A stretch of DNA of 64,000 nt. It comes from Yersinia ruckeri ATCC 29473. GTDB lineage: Bacteria; Pseudomonadota; Gammaproteobacteria; Enterobacterales; Enterobacteriaceae. This document shows, in pieces, positions 8,862 through 17,378 of this stretch. The translations under genes and the position numbers were made by a program. Below the pieces are notes generated by a model. The model ran no database searches and had not been told where the DNA came from. It saw only the letters and a list, made by a program, of their open reading frames with translations. The stretch is taken from contig NZ_KN150747.1 in NCBI RefSeq assembly GCF_000754815.1, forward strand, positions 219,647 to 283,646, written 5' to 3'. Each line of letters begins with the position of its first letter. Position 1 is the first letter of the stretch.

Positions 8862-9252
8862 AGTTGGGATACTTACATTTTCTTCTGGCTTGCCGGTGTT
8901 GAGTGTGGTCGGCGCTGCCGTGTTGGCGCCATTGTCACTATCTCAGGTTAATCGTGGTGTCGAATTGCCTTGTGAAAGAAGCGTAATGCAGCTGCCGCGC
9001 CCTGTTTGGCGGTCAGTGAGAAGTCGACGTTTTGACCCGCAGTATCTGTAAGTACTGGATATCGGAATGCTGGAGGAGCCGCTTGTGAAGCCATTTTTAC
9101 GATAATGGATAACAGTCAATTAGGGATATTCTTGTAAACAATAGGAAATAGCAATACTGCCAAAGTAAGAGATTTTTACTATCAAAATGAATAAGCCTAA
9201 TATTAAACTAACAAGCGGACTTTAGTTTCAGGGGATAACTAAATGAGAATAC

Positions 9253-10278
9253 TCAATAGTCTAGGGTGCTAACTCCAAGATCATTAGCCAATGGAATCAG
9301 CATCTTTCTGTCTAACGGCCAGTTATCTAACAGCTTATTTTTCTTGTATTTAAGCATCCAATAAATAAGTAAAATAGTGCTTTGTTTATAGAGAGCGCCA
9401 TCAGTATATTTGGACTTAATAATTTCTGGGATAACTTTATTCTTTCTCACAAATATCTCAATCTTTCCAATTAATTCTGAATCTATTAAATCTTCAAATT
9501 CATCCAGAATAGTCAGAATTGATTTCTGAGTCTCGGCTTTTATTCCTGTAAAACTGTAATACAAAGCATCAAGTTTGGAAATGATACCTAGTTCTTCTAT
9601 TGCACCTTGATTAAGCTCTTGACTTACCTGAGTAAAAAAATCATCAGTTGTTTCTATAAGGGCCATACACTTAGCAACAGTCCTGTGAACTTTTGGTTTT
9701 ATCGCTGTTTTAGCCTTATAAATAGCATCATGAGTTAACTCAGCATGTGCATGCTGAAGTAACGTTCTAATTTGAACTTCGCAGGGGATATCAATTGGGA
9801 TATCAACAGAATTAAAGGTTATTGCATGTTTAGGCCGCAAGACAAAATGAACTGATTGATAAGTAAATAATAACGGAGCATTTTCTTTGTCTATATTAAA
9901 ATGTTTACAGGCATCGAATGACCAAAATTCAGACGATTTTATGATATCACATATAAGCTCAATATCTTCAATGACAAGTACTACAAACCGTGCACCTACT
10001 TTATCCTCAATCTCATTGTATGGGTCAGCGTAATGCTTACCAGCGCGATAAAATGCTTTGTCGATTAGTGACTTTTCATCTTTTAACCGATGTTTGGCAG
10101 GCAATTTGAGAAAGGTATCTAGATCCTTACCTCTCTCCTTTATAGAAGAAGTAATTTCTTGAACAATAAATTGGCCCCAAGATTTATAGACAGACTCTTC
10201 TTGGAGCCATTTTGCTTGAAATTCAGCTTCGGTCATTCCTGCGTCACTATTTTGTCCTTGATAATCACTTGTGTCCAC
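9253..10278 (-). CDS. RelA/SpoT-type nucleotide synthetase domain protein (toxSAS candidate)
   Basis: 341 residues from GTG 10278, or 327 from ATG 10236, which overlaps the upstream stop as ATGA; neither has a well-spaced ribosome site. Synthetase-domain signatures are in order: HRLKDEKSLIDK (R64, K66, S70, K74, nucleotide contacts), DKVGARFV (D92, R97), YQSVHFVL (140-147, G-loop tyrosine) and EVQIRTLLQHAHAELTHD (167-184). No HD hydrolase, TGS or ACT domain is visible; the C-terminal 150 residues are helical and unassigned. Families of stand-alone synthetases include alarmone makers and toxSAS toxins that make ppApp or pyrophosphorylate tRNA. The second-gene position after an NdpA-like gene suggests a paired function. 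Role in defence or toxin-antitoxin is inference. Confidence 0.8.
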   Translation of the reverse strand: MDTSDYQGQNSDAGMTEAEFQAKWLQEESVYKSWGQFIVQEITSSIKERGKDLDTFLKLPAKHRLKDEKSLIDKAFYRAGKHYADPYNEIEDKVGARFVVLVIEDIELICDIIKSSEFWSFDACKHFNIDKENAPLLFTYQSVHFVLRPKHAITFNSVDIPIDIPCEVQIRTLLQHAHAELTHDAIYKAKTAIKPKVHRTVAKCMALIETTDDFFTQVSQELNQGAIEELGIISKLDALYYSFTGIKAETQKSILTILDEFEDLIDSELIGKIEIFVRKNKVIPEIIKSKYTDGALYKQSTILLIYWMLKYKKNKLLDNWPLDRKMLIPLANDLGVSTLDY

Positions 10279-11330
10279 TCCGCCGCCACCCCTGATTCAT
10301 CTTTGTCTCCATCTATTGTTGTCATGGTTATCAACTCCTTGAAGGACTCTGACGGTGCGGAGATTTTAACATTCTTACTGAAGCTAACTTTTCTGAACTT
10401 CAGACTACCTGAAATGTGTTCAATATCTTTAGTAAAAGAAGCTGTCGGAATGCCAGCGTTTTCCATATATTCAGAAAAAGCATCCTGAACATCTGATTCA
10501 AAATATGTTGCACCAAAATCCGCAGTGCCAATAGAAGATGAGGTGTCTACCTTGAGATAAGTTGTTAGGGCATTAATATAATCACTCTTCTTGGATTCAG
10601 GTACATCTAGTTCGGCAATGAACTTCTTAGTTTCATCATAAAATTGTTTAGTAGTTCTCGCACTCGTTTGGGGATATCCGCAACCGAGGAAGTCAGCATA
10701 AAAATATTTAGCAGCAGCTTTTCCTCCTGTTTTACTTATCTGAGAATCAGATACCATCACAACCCATTTGTCATTTAAGTTGCTATAGGGTGAATCATAG
10801 ACATCCTTTTCAAAAAAACCCGCTGTTTTATATAGCCTGGAGCTAGGTGTTAAGAGTACTTCTTCAACATACTTCAATGATATTTCACCCGTTTTGTCAT
10901 CAACTTCTTTTTCATAGGCACTGTGTGTTTCTGCTTTGATAATTCCTAAGAAATTTTTGGCTGGATGACCTTGGGTACCAGTAAATACAACTACAATTCC
11001 ACCCGGTATTGTTCTGATTTGCTGGGCATCTGAAAGTGATGTGGCAAAGTCGTAAGATGACACTGCGAAAGTATCATCAGCTTCCTCTACAGCTCTTTCA
11101 ACAATCAGAGGAAGATCCTTAGCTTCTTTTTGATTGGTAATTTCCATTTGTACTGCCCGCGAGCTTGACCCCAGAGCCTCAATAACTCTTTGTTTGAAAG
11201 TTTCCATTGCCTCATAAGAAAAACGGGTAAAATCTCGGCTTTGCATTGGTTTTTTTTTCTGGCCTTCAGCGTCTCTTTGGTAGACCTGATGGATGATGAT
11301 ACGGTCAATATTTAAATTTAATAACTGCAT
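10233..11330 (-). CDS. NdpA/YejK-like nucleoid-associated protein
   Basis: A 365-residue protein similar in outline to the 37-kDa nucleoid-associated family (YejK, NdpA; PF04245). The start LLNLNIDRIIIHQVYQRD matches the family's opening strand, and YFYADFLGCGY followed by TTKQFYDETKKFI matches its central FFMDFLG region; the C-terminus KFRKVSFSKNVKIS fits the last beta unit. It is encoded first in an operon with the RelA/SpoT-like gene, ending inside or next to that gene's start (4 or 46 bp overlap), so the two are translationally coupled. E. coli YejK binds the nucleoid; phage and island homologues are of unknown role. It could sense DNA state or hold the synthetase inactive. Confidence 0.72.
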   Translation of the reverse strand: MQLLNLNIDRIIIHQVYQRDAEGQKKKPMQSRDFTRFSYEAMETFKQRVIEALGSSSRAVQMEITNQKEAKDLPLIVERAVEEADDTFAVSSYDFATSLSDAQQIRTIPGGIVVVFTGTQGHPAKNFLGIIKAETHSAYEKEVDDKTGEISLKYVEEVLLTPSSRLYKTAGFFEKDVYDSPYSNLNDKWVVMVSDSQISKTGGKAAAKYFYADFLGCGYPQTSARTTKQFYDETKKFIAELDVPESKKSDYINALTTYLKVDTSSSIGTADFGATYFESDVQDAFSEYMENAGIPTASFTKDIEHISGSLKFRKVSFSKNVKISAPSESFKELITMTTIDGDKDESGVAAEWTQVIIKDKIVTQE

Positions 11331-11709
11331 CTCATTACCTTGTAATAATTTTTTATCCTGAATTCCAATAGGGAATAGATTAGGATAATTTAACCCTGTT
11401 TACTACATATACCATTGCCTTTTGATATGGGGTATAGATATTTTTCTACGTATATCTATGAGTGGGGGTGCTAGAAACAAAGCGAAATTGTATACGTTTC
11501 GTTAAACCAGTTGTGATTATTCATCAAGGTGGCCGTCAGCAACATAATGGCCACTACGTCTAATTTATGACTGAAAAATCGCAACCCGCAACCATGTTGG
11601 ACACGGTGCTTTAAAGATTTTTGGTTCTGCCATGTGACTTTTCCAGCGTGTTAGCTCTGTTTATAAGAATATTGTATCAAATTACAGGAATCAATTTACC
11701 CAGTTAACA
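11331..11709. other. Intergenic stretch upstream of the NdpA-like operon
   Basis: About 380 bases with no supportable gene. It must contain the promoter for the leftward NdpA-RelA operon. A short inverted repeat built on GTGGCCGTC/GGCCAC lies near 11530-11555. Nothing else was recognised. Confidence 0.4.
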
Positions 11710-11765
11710 GACAAACTTTATTGTCTGATTTGCCCATAAGGGACAAACATTATTGTTCTTACACA
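11710..11765. repeat. Tn7-like end (outer element, TnsB-type sites)
   Basis: Two sites of the type GACAAACTTTATTGTC (11710-11725) and GGACAAACATTATTGTT (about 11741-11757), then CTTACACA ending at 11765. The layout equals the distal end at 23110-23166. It faces the left side, so it is the end of a different, adjacent Tn7-like element whose body would lie leftward. Confidence 0.75.
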
Positions 11766-11769
11766 AACT

Positions 11770-11851
11770 TGTGCAGAGACAATAAAGTTTGCCCGTAAGC
11801 AATAAAGTTTGCCCGTAAGCGCATTTTTATACAACAAAGTTTGCCCGCATG
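11770..11851. repeat. Tn7-like left end with three TnsB-type sites
   Basis: Three copies of the core ACAATAAAGTTTGCCCGTAAG: at 11778-11799, 11799-11819 and, slightly diverged, 11831-11851. The first two abut; the third is spaced by 11 bases. They precede tnsA by about 50 bases, so they probably also overlap the tns promoter and could allow TnsB self-control. Confidence 0.82.
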
Positions 11852-11899
11852 TTTTTCATAGACTAAATTTTAATCATGTGAAATGTTTGTGGAAACCTT

Positions 11900-12343
11900 A
11901 TGGGAAAAGGACGAAAGCTTGAAACTCTCGGGGACTATCAGCGGGCACTAAAAGACAAATATGGGATTGGCGCTGGCGTTGAGTACAAACCTTGGTTAAG
12001 AGTTCAGGATGTAAAATCTCAAGGAGTCCGCTCTCAAGTTTTCGGCAGAAAGGTTCCGAGGGTGCACCATTTTCTATCCTCATTAGAAACACAATTCTTT
12101 TACTTGGCCGAATTTACTGATGATGTTATAGACATACGAGAGCAGTTTCCCCTTCTCCCACTGAATGTATCTCAAAAAATAGCTAAAACAATTGGTGTCG
12201 AACATCCAACTCACCCCAATACTGGCGAGCCAATAATTGTCACCACTGATTTTCTTCTCACTTTGCAAACTGTTCACGGCGAGAGATACCAAGCTGTTTC
12301 GGTCAAGCCTGAAAGCGAATTTAATAACCAGCGTTCGCTTTGA
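11900..12343 (+). pseudogene. tnsA: TnsA endonuclease, N-terminal catalytic part only
   Basis: 147 residues against about 270 in Tn7 TnsA. The catalytic triad is visible and nearly at Tn7 numbering: E63 in SSLETQFFYLAEF, D117 in VTTDFLL and K136 in YQAVSVKP. After about residue 140 the homology stops and the frame ends. The C-terminal domain that binds TnsC is lost. TnsA cuts the 5' ends of the element during cut-and-paste transposition. The following gene fragment is TnsD-like, so a deletion of several kilobases removed the rest of tnsA, tnsB, tnsC and the N-terminal part of tnsD. Confidence 0.85.
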
Positions 12344-12345
12344 CC

Positions 12346-13076
12346 TGCTCCCAGTTTCTATTCCTCTAACATTAATTCAGAGAGATGTGACGCTCGAACA
12401 ACGTTGTTGTGATTTGTTATATCGGGGTATTTCTATGGAAAATGTTGGGTTGCATATTGGCAAAAGTAGATGTTATGTGAAAACAGTAGCGCTCAAGTAT
12501 AATATCCCAGTCAAACTTAAGCCAAAAAAAATCACAGAAAACATTAAACTCCATGTGATTCAACTGGCTAGAAAAGGTTTTCATCGAAAAGAAATTGCAC
12601 GTCGATTTAATATATCAAAAGGTAGCGTTGAGATAATCATTTCGACAACAAGTGGGCTTGTCGATTTTCGAAAAAAATGTAAATTTGAATCTAAGCGACG
12701 TTCCTATAAATGCCAAATAATTCGATTCATTCAAAATAATCCATATGCATGCAGGCAAGATATTAAAAGATCTTGTAGTAATGCATTCTTTTGGTTATAT
12801 CAGCGCTGTCCATCGTGGCTTGAGTGCCATTTACCTGCTGCCAATAAGCCAAAATGTGTGATTCGTGTGGATTGGGCTATAAGGGATAAAATTCTATCGA
12901 AAGAAGTCGCTTTTATTATAGAGGAACAAGGAGGTACAATTACACGTACTCAACTTGATAGAATTCTTGGGGGGCATGGCTGGTTAACAAAAAATAAAAA
13001 AAGACTACCATTAACGCTAGATGTTTTTAGTCGTTTAACTAAGGAAATAGATAAAGTAAATATACTTTCGGAGTAA
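12346..13076 (+). pseudogene. TnsD-like target selector, C-terminal part
   Basis: The open frame encodes a C-terminal TnsD-like region: repeated HTH-like units (CCDLLYRGISMENVGLHIG, QLARKGFHRKEIARRFNIS), then SNAFFWLYQRCPSWLE, IRVDWAIRDKILSKEV and RTQLDRILGGHGWL, the pattern of the TnsD C-terminal DNA-binding domain. The zinc-containing TniQ N-terminal half is absent. The upstream junction is with truncated tnsA in another frame; I see no initiation signal belonging to this fragment. In Tn7, TnsD binds the attachment site. Confidence 0.72.
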
Positions 13077-13093
13077 TACTATAAATAAAACTT

Positions 13094-14203
13094 ATGAGGG
13101 TGCTTATTATTGCTAATACTATTTTTCCGGATGAATCATTAAGTGGATTTGTATTTCGTATTTTGTATTGTTATGGAGCTTTGATAAATGAAAATGATTT
13201 GTTAGGTGTGGTTAATTCGGCAGGTAGTAAATGGATTTTCTTTCCTAATATAAAAACAGACTATCAATATATGTTTCAACCATATCCGCCATTGGATATG
13301 TATGATTCTTTTAACCGAAGATTAAAGCAGTCTTCATTAATTTATAAAACAAATCCAAAATCTGTCTTGTCAATTTTTTCTAAAATCTTCTACAATAGAT
13401 ATGTAGATCATGATTTTTATAGAAAAAATAAAAAAATACCTGACATTGAAATAAAATTTTGTGTAGATTGTTTTTACGAGCAAATAAAAGAAAATGGTAT
13501 CTCTTGGTTTAAGAGTGATTGGGAAGAGCCACATAGTAGATGTCGTATTCATCATAAGAATCTTATCAAGACTTCTCATTTAATTTCTTGCTGTAAACGT
13601 GACCGGCTACAAAAAATTCAAGCAGCATTGACTGGAGTATGTCCATGTTGCTTAACAACCTGTTGGCCAAATATAAATAATGAGACATATTTTGATTTGG
13701 GGTTACCTAGGGATAATGAAACTCTTGATTCTTTTATATCACCTTGCGCAATAGAAATCTTTGTACATTGGATAGTCATTTTTAATAAAGGAAATGCTTT
13801 TAATCTTGATTTTAATGCAGCTCATTGGATTAATATAATTAGATACTCTTCAAATGGTAATCTAAAACCAAACATTGAAAGTCTAGAGCATATCCTAGCA
13901 AGTTTTAAATATTATATACCGGTAGCATATGATTACTTTATTAACCATTTTTTAGATGAATTAAAAATTTCATGTGAAGATTGTTTTCCACACGAAATTA
14001 AGATTCCTTTTTTAGTTAGTAAAAATAGAAATTGCTTTGAGTGTATTCATCACAAAAAAACATGTCCACTTAGTCATTCTATAAAATTATTTAGTTTATC
14101 AGATAATTCAGATGATATTGTTCTAGGGCGAAGGAATTTTTGTGATGCTAGATTTGTAAAGCCATTTAGCCAAGATAATATATTTTTTTATATTGATAGA
14201 TAA
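13094..14203 (+). CDS. tniQ: TniQ family protein
   Basis: A 369-residue TniQ protein. Its start FPDESLSGFVFRILYCYGA matches the family's opening helix. A zinc-knuckle pattern follows: FCVDCFYEQ (about 121-125), then CRIHHKNL about 30 residues later, and further Cys pairs CPCC (about 190) and CFECIHHKKTCP near residue 320. TniQ proteins link target recognition to the TnsC ATPase in Tn7-like elements. It follows the truncated tnsD with an 18-base gap. Since two TniQ/TnsD-type genes were present, the ancestral element may have had two targeting routes. The gene itself looks intact. Confidence 0.78.
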   Translation: MRVLIIANTIFPDESLSGFVFRILYCYGALINENDLLGVVNSAGSKWIFFPNIKTDYQYMFQPYPPLDMYDSFNRRLKQSSLIYKTNPKSVLSIFSKIFYNRYVDHDFYRKNKKIPDIEIKFCVDCFYEQIKENGISWFKSDWEEPHSRCRIHHKNLIKTSHLISCCKRDRLQKIQAALTGVCPCCLTTCWPNINNETYFDLGLPRDNETLDSFISPCAIEIFVHWIVIFNKGNAFNLDFNAAHWINIIRYSSNGNLKPNIESLEHILASFKYYIPVAYDYFINHFLDELKISCEDCFPHEIKIPFLVSKNRNCFECIHHKKTCPLSHSIKLFSLSDNSDDIVLGRRNFCDARFVKPFSQDNIFFYIDR

Positions 14204-14256
14204 TGGATATAATTTATAATATAGTTATATTCTCTATTAACAGGTGGGTTAAATGT

Positions 14257-14748
14257 ATGTTGATTTTCATCGACACCGAGTATACAAACCCTTCAGTTCC
14301 AGAGTTAATCAGCATTGGTATGGTTTCCGAGGATGGTCAGTACCAATTTTATGCTGAGCTTGATGATTTTGACTCAACTCTTTGCAATAGATTTGTTACT
14401 GAAAATGTATTACCTCAACTAAATTTTATATATAAAATGTCAAGGCAAGAGCTAACAAATAAATTGTACTCTTGGTTTTTAACCCTACCTCGTTCAATAA
14501 CAATATGTGCTGATGATTCTCTTGATGTAAAATTATTAACGGATCTTTTTGCGGAACGACCTCTTAATTTAAATGCTGGTTGGTTTGATTTAAGACACCT
14601 TATTAATACAAGTATCTATCACGATGCTGTTTGCCATTATCATGATAAATATGGACCTTGGCATCATGCACTAAATGATGCCAAGGCTCATCGCATTGGA
14701 TGGCTGGCTTGGATGGACAATAGGAAACGGAAATTTTTCTCAAAATAA
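14257..14748 (+). CDS. DEDD-type 3'-5' exonuclease
   Basis: 163 residues. The ATG at 14257 is chosen over 14203 because AGGTGG lies 9 bases upstream and the catalytic strand then starts at once: MLIFIDTEYT (D6, E8). ISIGMVSEDGQ and a later acidic motif ICADDSLD follow, and near the C-terminus HHALNDAKAHRIGW supplies the His and last Asp of a DEDDh site. It resembles small 3'-5' exoribonuclease-like proteins found in phages and islands. It is the first cargo gene after tniQ. Substrate (RNA or DNA) is unknown. Confidence 0.78.
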   Translation: MLIFIDTEYTNPSVPELISIGMVSEDGQYQFYAELDDFDSTLCNRFVTENVLPQLNFIYKMSRQELTNKLYSWFLTLPRSITICADDSLDVKLLTDLFAERPLNLNAGWFDLRHLINTSIYHDAVCHYHDKYGPWHHALNDAKAHRIGWLAWMDNRKRKFFSK

Positions 14749-14826
14749 TGAAATTATTAAAGATAAGAAGTTAATATTGTATGTATGTTGTGCAATAATC
14801 TACCATAGATAGGGGACTTAAAATAT

Positions 14827-15276
14827 CTAGTTAACAACCCTGTGAGTTTTGATGAGAATATCCCTATGGTCTACAACTTTCAGTGCTGAAATTAATATTT
14901 TCCCATCAGATGTTAAAGCAAATTGTGAGCATTTTTTTATATCACGTAAATTGCCTTCCGTCGGTTTATCATCCCAGCCCTTACCATGTTTTGCGCCTCT
15001 AATATTCTCAGCACCGAACTGATTCGCATAATGTATCGCTACGAGGATTTCCGCTTTCTCATGGGCGCAGAAAGACTGGATCTGATAGTCTCTAATTTCA
15101 AAAACTTTATCTATAGCAATAGCCTTACGCTGCTTTGTTGCTATAGAGCCTCCTTGACCAAAATGGCTACGCATTCTGTTTTCAAATCTTTTTGTTGAAC
15201 CAACATACCAACTTCCCCCTTCAAGACGTAAGACATAAATATAGTATATCTCATCTTTTGCTATTGATTTTCCCAT
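14827..15276 (-). CDS. GIY-YIG nuclease domain protein
   Basis: 149 residues, opposite in direction to its neighbours. The N-terminus contains the GIY-YIG core: IYYIYVLRLEGGSWYVGSTKRFENRMRSH is read across residues 10-39, with the two tyrosine motifs YYIYVL and WYVGS and the catalytic Arg in FENRMRSH. A conserved acidic residue (E) follows near 70-74. The rest matches single-domain GIY-YIG proteins common in mobile DNA. No homing or methylase partner is nearby, and what DNA it cuts is unknown. Confidence 0.78.
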   Translation of the reverse strand: MGKSIAKDEIYYIYVLRLEGGSWYVGSTKRFENRMRSHFGQGGSIATKQRKAIAIDKVFEIRDYQIQSFCAHEKAEILVAIHYANQFGAENIRGAKHGKGWDDKPTEGNLRDIKKCSQFALTSDGKILISALKVVDHRDILIKTHRVVN

Positions 15277-15321
15277 GCTTATAGTCCGAATATGTCATAT
15301 TAAAAATGTTTATGTAGAATA

Positions 15322-15558
15322 ATGTATAAGTACTTAGACTGCAATGATATTACTATTTTTCATTTTAATTCAATTAGATACAACCCTTGGCTTTTAGTAA
15401 AAATATTACCATTTATAGTTAAGTTTAAGGGTTTTTACCCAAAAATAATTTTTAGAGAAGCAGGTGAACTATCTAAAAACTGCCATTTTCATTGGCAATA
15501 TGACCGAGAATTGCTATATTATCATTTAGAGTTAAATATTTTAAGGTCTATTATATGA
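15322..15558 (+). CDS. Small hypothetical protein, first of three overlapping genes
   Basis: 78 residues, no family recognised. Rich in aromatic residues and Ile; one moderately hydrophobic stretch (YNPWLLVKILPFIVKF, about 20-35) could be amphipathic. It overlaps the next gene by 4 bases (ATGA), so it is the first member of a coupled operon. Confidence 0.5.
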   Translation: MYKYLDCNDITIFHFNSIRYNPWLLVKILPFIVKFKGFYPKIIFREAGELSKNCHFHWQYDRELLYYHLELNILRSII

Positions 15559-15932
15559 TGATAAATGCAAAGTTAGGGAAAAGAAAATATCTTGGTGGCG
15601 CGTCCTTCCTTATTCCAGTTGATATGAATTTTGAATTTATATTAACCTTAGAGGAAAAAGACTGTCCATCATTATCCAAAACGACTGATTTTCCAATGAT
15701 ATTAAAATTTAATGATTATGCAGATAATCAATCTGTATCATTTTCAACTATCGATGGCAAGATGGTTATGACATTACATAATTGGAATGGTGTGGCCACA
15801 ACGCTAAATGAACCGTTTAAACTTATAAAAATAGAAACTAATGCCGATGTGGAAATGATGATGGCTAATAGTAGAGTTGGGACTACTAATCATTTATCAT
15901 TACAGTTCTGGTTAAATACATATGAAGAATGA
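15555..15932 (+). CDS. Hypothetical protein, second of three overlapping genes
   Basis: 125 residues, no family recognised. It starts in the ATGA overlap with the preceding gene and overlaps the next one by 11 bases. Alternating hydrophobic stretches (FEFILTLEE, SVSFSTIDGKMVMTLHNWNG) suggest a beta-rich soluble fold. Confidence 0.55.
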   Translation: MMINAKLGKRKYLGGASFLIPVDMNFEFILTLEEKDCPSLSKTTDFPMILKFNDYADNQSVSFSTIDGKMVMTLHNWNGVATTLNEPFKLIKIETNADVEMMMANSRVGTTNHLSLQFWLNTYEE

Positions 15933-16290
15933 AACTCCACGATTTGAATTGCCTGAAGCTATTCCATTAGGTGGTTTATCAAAAAACACAACAACATACT
16001 TAATTCAAGTAACAGAGGATAAGCTGCTACGTATTTTAGATAAATATCGGGATAAAGCGATACGCTCTAAGTCTTGGGAGTTGCCTTGTGGGATTTTTTT
16101 TACTTTGATAATTACTATATTTACAGCTGATTTTAAAGATTTTCAGTATATAACTTCCAGCTCACTTAACTTGATATTCTCCATTTCAGCATTTATTTCA
16201 CTTGTATTAACGGTTAAGAATTTTTGTGCTAATAAAAGCTTACCTTCAGTCGAGGATTTAGTTTCTGAAATAAAAGGGGAGAATAAATAA
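15922..16290 (+). CDS. Small membrane protein, third of three overlapping genes
   Basis: 122 residues with two predicted membrane helices (about 52-70 and 82-100, the second reading LIFSISAFISLVLTV). The N-terminal 50 residues and the C-terminal tail are polar. No family recognised. The tight overlaps with the two upstream genes suggest that the three products work together, possibly with this one as a membrane effector; that is inference. Confidence 0.55.
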   Translation: MKNETPRFELPEAIPLGGLSKNTTTYLIQVTEDKLLRILDKYRDKAIRSKSWELPCGIFFTLIITIFTADFKDFQYITSSSLNLIFSISAFISLVLTVKNFCANKSLPSVEDLVSEIKGENK

Positions 16291-16379
16291 ATTATTAATC
16301 TGATAATTATAACTGAAATATAATAATTTGATGATAACTTACTTAATTCATGTTTCTAGTAAGTTTTTGGGAGAGCACA

Positions 16380-17378
16380 ATGGATATTTTAAAGGTACCT
16401 TTTGGTCTTGATACTTACGGGAATTTAGTTTCTGTTGACAATATAGTTAAAGGTCAATCATATTTCTGCCCTGCTTGTAGTACTCAGCTGGTGTATAAAT
16501 CAGGAGAAATTCGTGCAAAGCATTTTTCTCATCCTGCTGAATCTGGCTGTAGTCCTGAGTCAATCTTGCACAAGACAGCTAAGAGGTTAATAAAAAATGT
16601 TATCATCAGTAACTCAAATGAAACTAATGAAATTGAATTAGTTAATTATTGTCGTAGTTGTGGCGACGAATATGTAGTTCGTTTAAAAAAAGGGTTTTTC
16701 TCAGGAGCGGAAGAAGAAGTATCAATACCTCCTTATATTTGTGATATTGTTGGATTTAAAAATAATGAAATGAGACTTGCTATAGAGATTTTTGTTACTA
16801 ATGAAGTAAATAGTGAAAAGGCAAAAGGACTAAAGTTATTTTGGATTGAACTTGATGCCCAGTCTGTAATTAATAATCCTTACTATTGGCGGCCGAAAAA
16901 AAGTAGACTTAAAGATGGCTTCTGTGATAGCTGTAATATAGAAATAAAACATATTCAAACAGTCGCTGATCATTATAGTATTAATCGAGATTTATATTCT
17001 CCCATTTCAGATTCTCGAGTTTTTTACTATATTGCCGGTGTTGAGGTATGTTTTAAATGTAAAAATGAGATTCCGGTTTTCTGGTGGCCTGGCGTCCCAT
17101 TTTCTTCTGATGAGCCTTTATTACCGAGACCGCATACTATTAAATTAATTTATTCTAAAAAATTTCATGGCTCTTATTGGGCCAATACATGCGCTTATTG
17201 TAATTCTACACAAGGGGATAATTATTTGTTCATTTTAAATGGGGCCATATTCGGAAAGTTTCCATTATGTTATGAAAATATTCCTAATAACAATAATATT
17301 GAAACTCAAACATCCAATTCTATATCTACTGTTATGAAACGATTGATAGATAAAAACATTGGCTGGCTTGATGATTAA
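16380..17378 (+). CDS. CoiA-like zinc-finger/nuclease-fold protein
   Basis: 332 residues from ATG 16380, preceded by GGGAGAG at good spacing; the longer open frame starting at 16350 is not needed. The N-terminus FCPACSTQLVYKSG followed by RAKHFSHP is the zinc-binding start of competence protein CoiA-like proteins. PYICDIVGFKNNEMRLAIEIFVTN matches the nuclease-like core (D...E-x-hydrophobic) of that family. More Cys pairs follow (FCDSCNIE, CFKCKNE, CAYCNS), so it binds several zinc ions. CoiA-like proteins in mobile islands are of unclear role. It stands alone with a promoter region of about 90 bases. Confidence 0.65.
   Translation: MDILKVPFGLDTYGNLVSVDNIVKGQSYFCPACSTQLVYKSGEIRAKHFSHPAESGCSPESILHKTAKRLIKNVIISNSNETNEIELVNYCRSCGDEYVVRLKKGFFSGAEEEVSIPPYICDIVGFKNNEMRLAIEIFVTNEVNSEKAKGLKLFWIELDAQSVINNPYYWRPKKSRLKDGFCDSCNIEIKHIQTVADHYSINRDLYSPISDSRVFYYIAGVEVCFKCKNEIPVFWWPGVPFSSDEPLLPRPHTIKLIYSKKFHGSYWANTCAYCNSTQGDNYLFILNGAIFGKFPLCYENIPNNNNIETQTSNSISTVMKRLIDKNIGWLDD

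Larger units (their letters stand above)
7682..8877 (+). mobile_element. IS3-family (IS407-like) insertion sequence, 1196 bp
   Basis: Terminal inverted repeats TGTAAGTATCCC (7682) and its complement ending at 8877 bound orfA and orfB. The flanks carry TTTT on both sides (7678-7681 and 8878-8881), a 4-bp target duplication. The sibling IS6 remnant near 77-88 has a single TTTT at the same place, so it serves as the empty site. orfA is frameshifted; orfB is intact. Confidence 0.9.
7537..9045 (-). pseudogene. IS6-family transposase remnant split by an IS3 element
   Basis: On the minus strand 8882-9045 encodes DTAGQNVDFSLTAKQGA and ALRFFHKAIRHHD, and 7537-7681 encodes DHRNIKQRIWPMLGFKSF and RAQTILAGIEL, consecutive parts of one IS6-family transposase with stops between. 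The break is exactly the IS3-family element at 7682-8877. The copy at the left window edge shows the uninterrupted sequence. It is a third copy of the IS6-like element in the island, neither end intact. Confidence 0.85.

Noticed and set aside
11778-11851. Short repeats of about 21 bp resembling a small CRISPR array
   Set aside because: No spacers; they match TnsB-type sites and have an inverted partner set at 23110-23158.
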